DNA of 64,000 nt. Source: Streptomyces sp. NBC_00377 (GTDB lineage Bacteria > Actinomycetota > Actinomycetes > Streptomycetales > Streptomycetaceae). Below the pieces are notes generated by a model, which was given only the letters and a program-made list of their open reading frames with translations, did not search any database and was not told where the DNA came from. Positions within the stretch are counted from its first letter, which is position 1, and each line of letters starts with the position of its first letter. Both the position numbers and the translations under genes were made by a program. The stretch is taken from assembly GCF_036075115.1 (NCBI RefSeq), contig NZ_CP107958.1, positions 6,944,001 through 7,008,000 of the forward strand, in the 5' to 3' direction. Positions 63,925 through 64,000 of the stretch are shown here, piece by piece.

Positions 63925-64000
63925 GGGTGCCCGGTGCGCAGGCAACGGTTACTTCATTGGATCGGACGGTCGCGGGTTCGAGTCCCGTCATCGGCTTCAG
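63925..64000 (+). ncRNA. Second Y RNA with tRNA-like domain, cut by window end
   Basis: The 5' strand GGTGCGCAGGCAACGG then TTACTTCATTGG matches the first RNA position by position, followed by the T arm GCGGG-TTCGAGT-CCCGT (63972-63988) and acceptor strand CATCGGC (63989-63995). The D arm and closing strand must lie beyond base 64000. The start is approximate. Confidence 0.7.

Noticed and set aside
63671..63991. A 106-codon minus-strand frame with a GLEPA-type start.
   Set aside because: This is the typical false frame antisense to T-arm sequences; it has no homologous domain.
63763..63995. A tRNA gene with a long insertion (5' half at 63763, 3' half at 63972).
   Set aside because: The 5' half pairs perfectly with the nearer 3' half at 63749-63755, upstream of it, and the intervening bases form their own closed stems. 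The Y RNA reading explains all parts.

Overview
The window is a high-GC, gene-dense stretch of a Streptomyces chromosome. The evidence is the GC content, frequent GTG starts, 4-base ATGA/GTGA overlaps, the sporulation regulator WhiA, mycothiol-type enzymes, an RbpA-family RNA polymerase-binding protein, OpcA, SufR and actinobacterial CtaA. Gene order follows what I remember of the core arm of S. coelicolor around SCO1905-SCO1970. No prophage, insertion sequence, CRISPR array or biosynthetic cluster was seen.

Layout. 1-7.6 kb: end of a cation/proton antiporter gene, an MHS-type transporter, an S66 carboxypeptidase, aroQ, a polar amino acid ABC importer, a metallo-hydrolase and a mycothiol-type enzyme. 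7.8-18.7 kb: uvrA, a PfkB sugar kinase with an upstream regulator, then uvrC-rapZ-yvcK-whiA in overlapping order, closed by a strong terminator. 18.8-21.8 kb: secreted M14 zinc carboxypeptidase. 22-28 kb: glycolysis (gap; pgk-tpiA; pgi) with secG and an RbpA paralogue. 28-36 kb: a membrane protein with a decayed tail, then the leftward tkt-tal-zwf-opcA-pgl operon feeding the pentose phosphate pathway. 36-43.4 kb: ctaB and ctaA (heme O and heme A synthesis), a two-gene ABC exporter and an aminoglycoside-acetyltransferase-like gene. 43.6-50.2 kb: iron-sulfur assembly operon sufR-B-D-ferredoxin-C-S-U-T. 50.3-58.4 kb: AbfB-domain protein, SMR pump with TetR regulator, an HxlR-peroxiredoxin fusion, dapD, a cupin remnant, a dapA-like gene, a DUF3618 protein and an ArsR-type/SRPBCC pair. 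58.4-63.6 kb: secreted nuclease, conserved hypothetical and a Tat-exported DUF839/PhoX-type protein with an upstream PHO-box-like repeat.

The most unusual part is the last 320 bases. What first look like fragments of broken tRNA genes fold better as an array of Y RNAs, the RNA partners of Ro60/TROVE proteins. Two of them carry a tRNA-like domain in circularly permuted order, with the T arm before the D arm and the acceptor stem closed by a loop; one short RNA lacks that domain. The last RNA runs off the window, and a TROVE/Ro60 gene is predicted just beyond it.

Other points of interest are a SufR-type operator over the sufR start, tandem operators over the SMR start, several genes that look leaderless, a forced CTG start for zwf, and a nonsense plus frameshift in the tail of the membrane protein.
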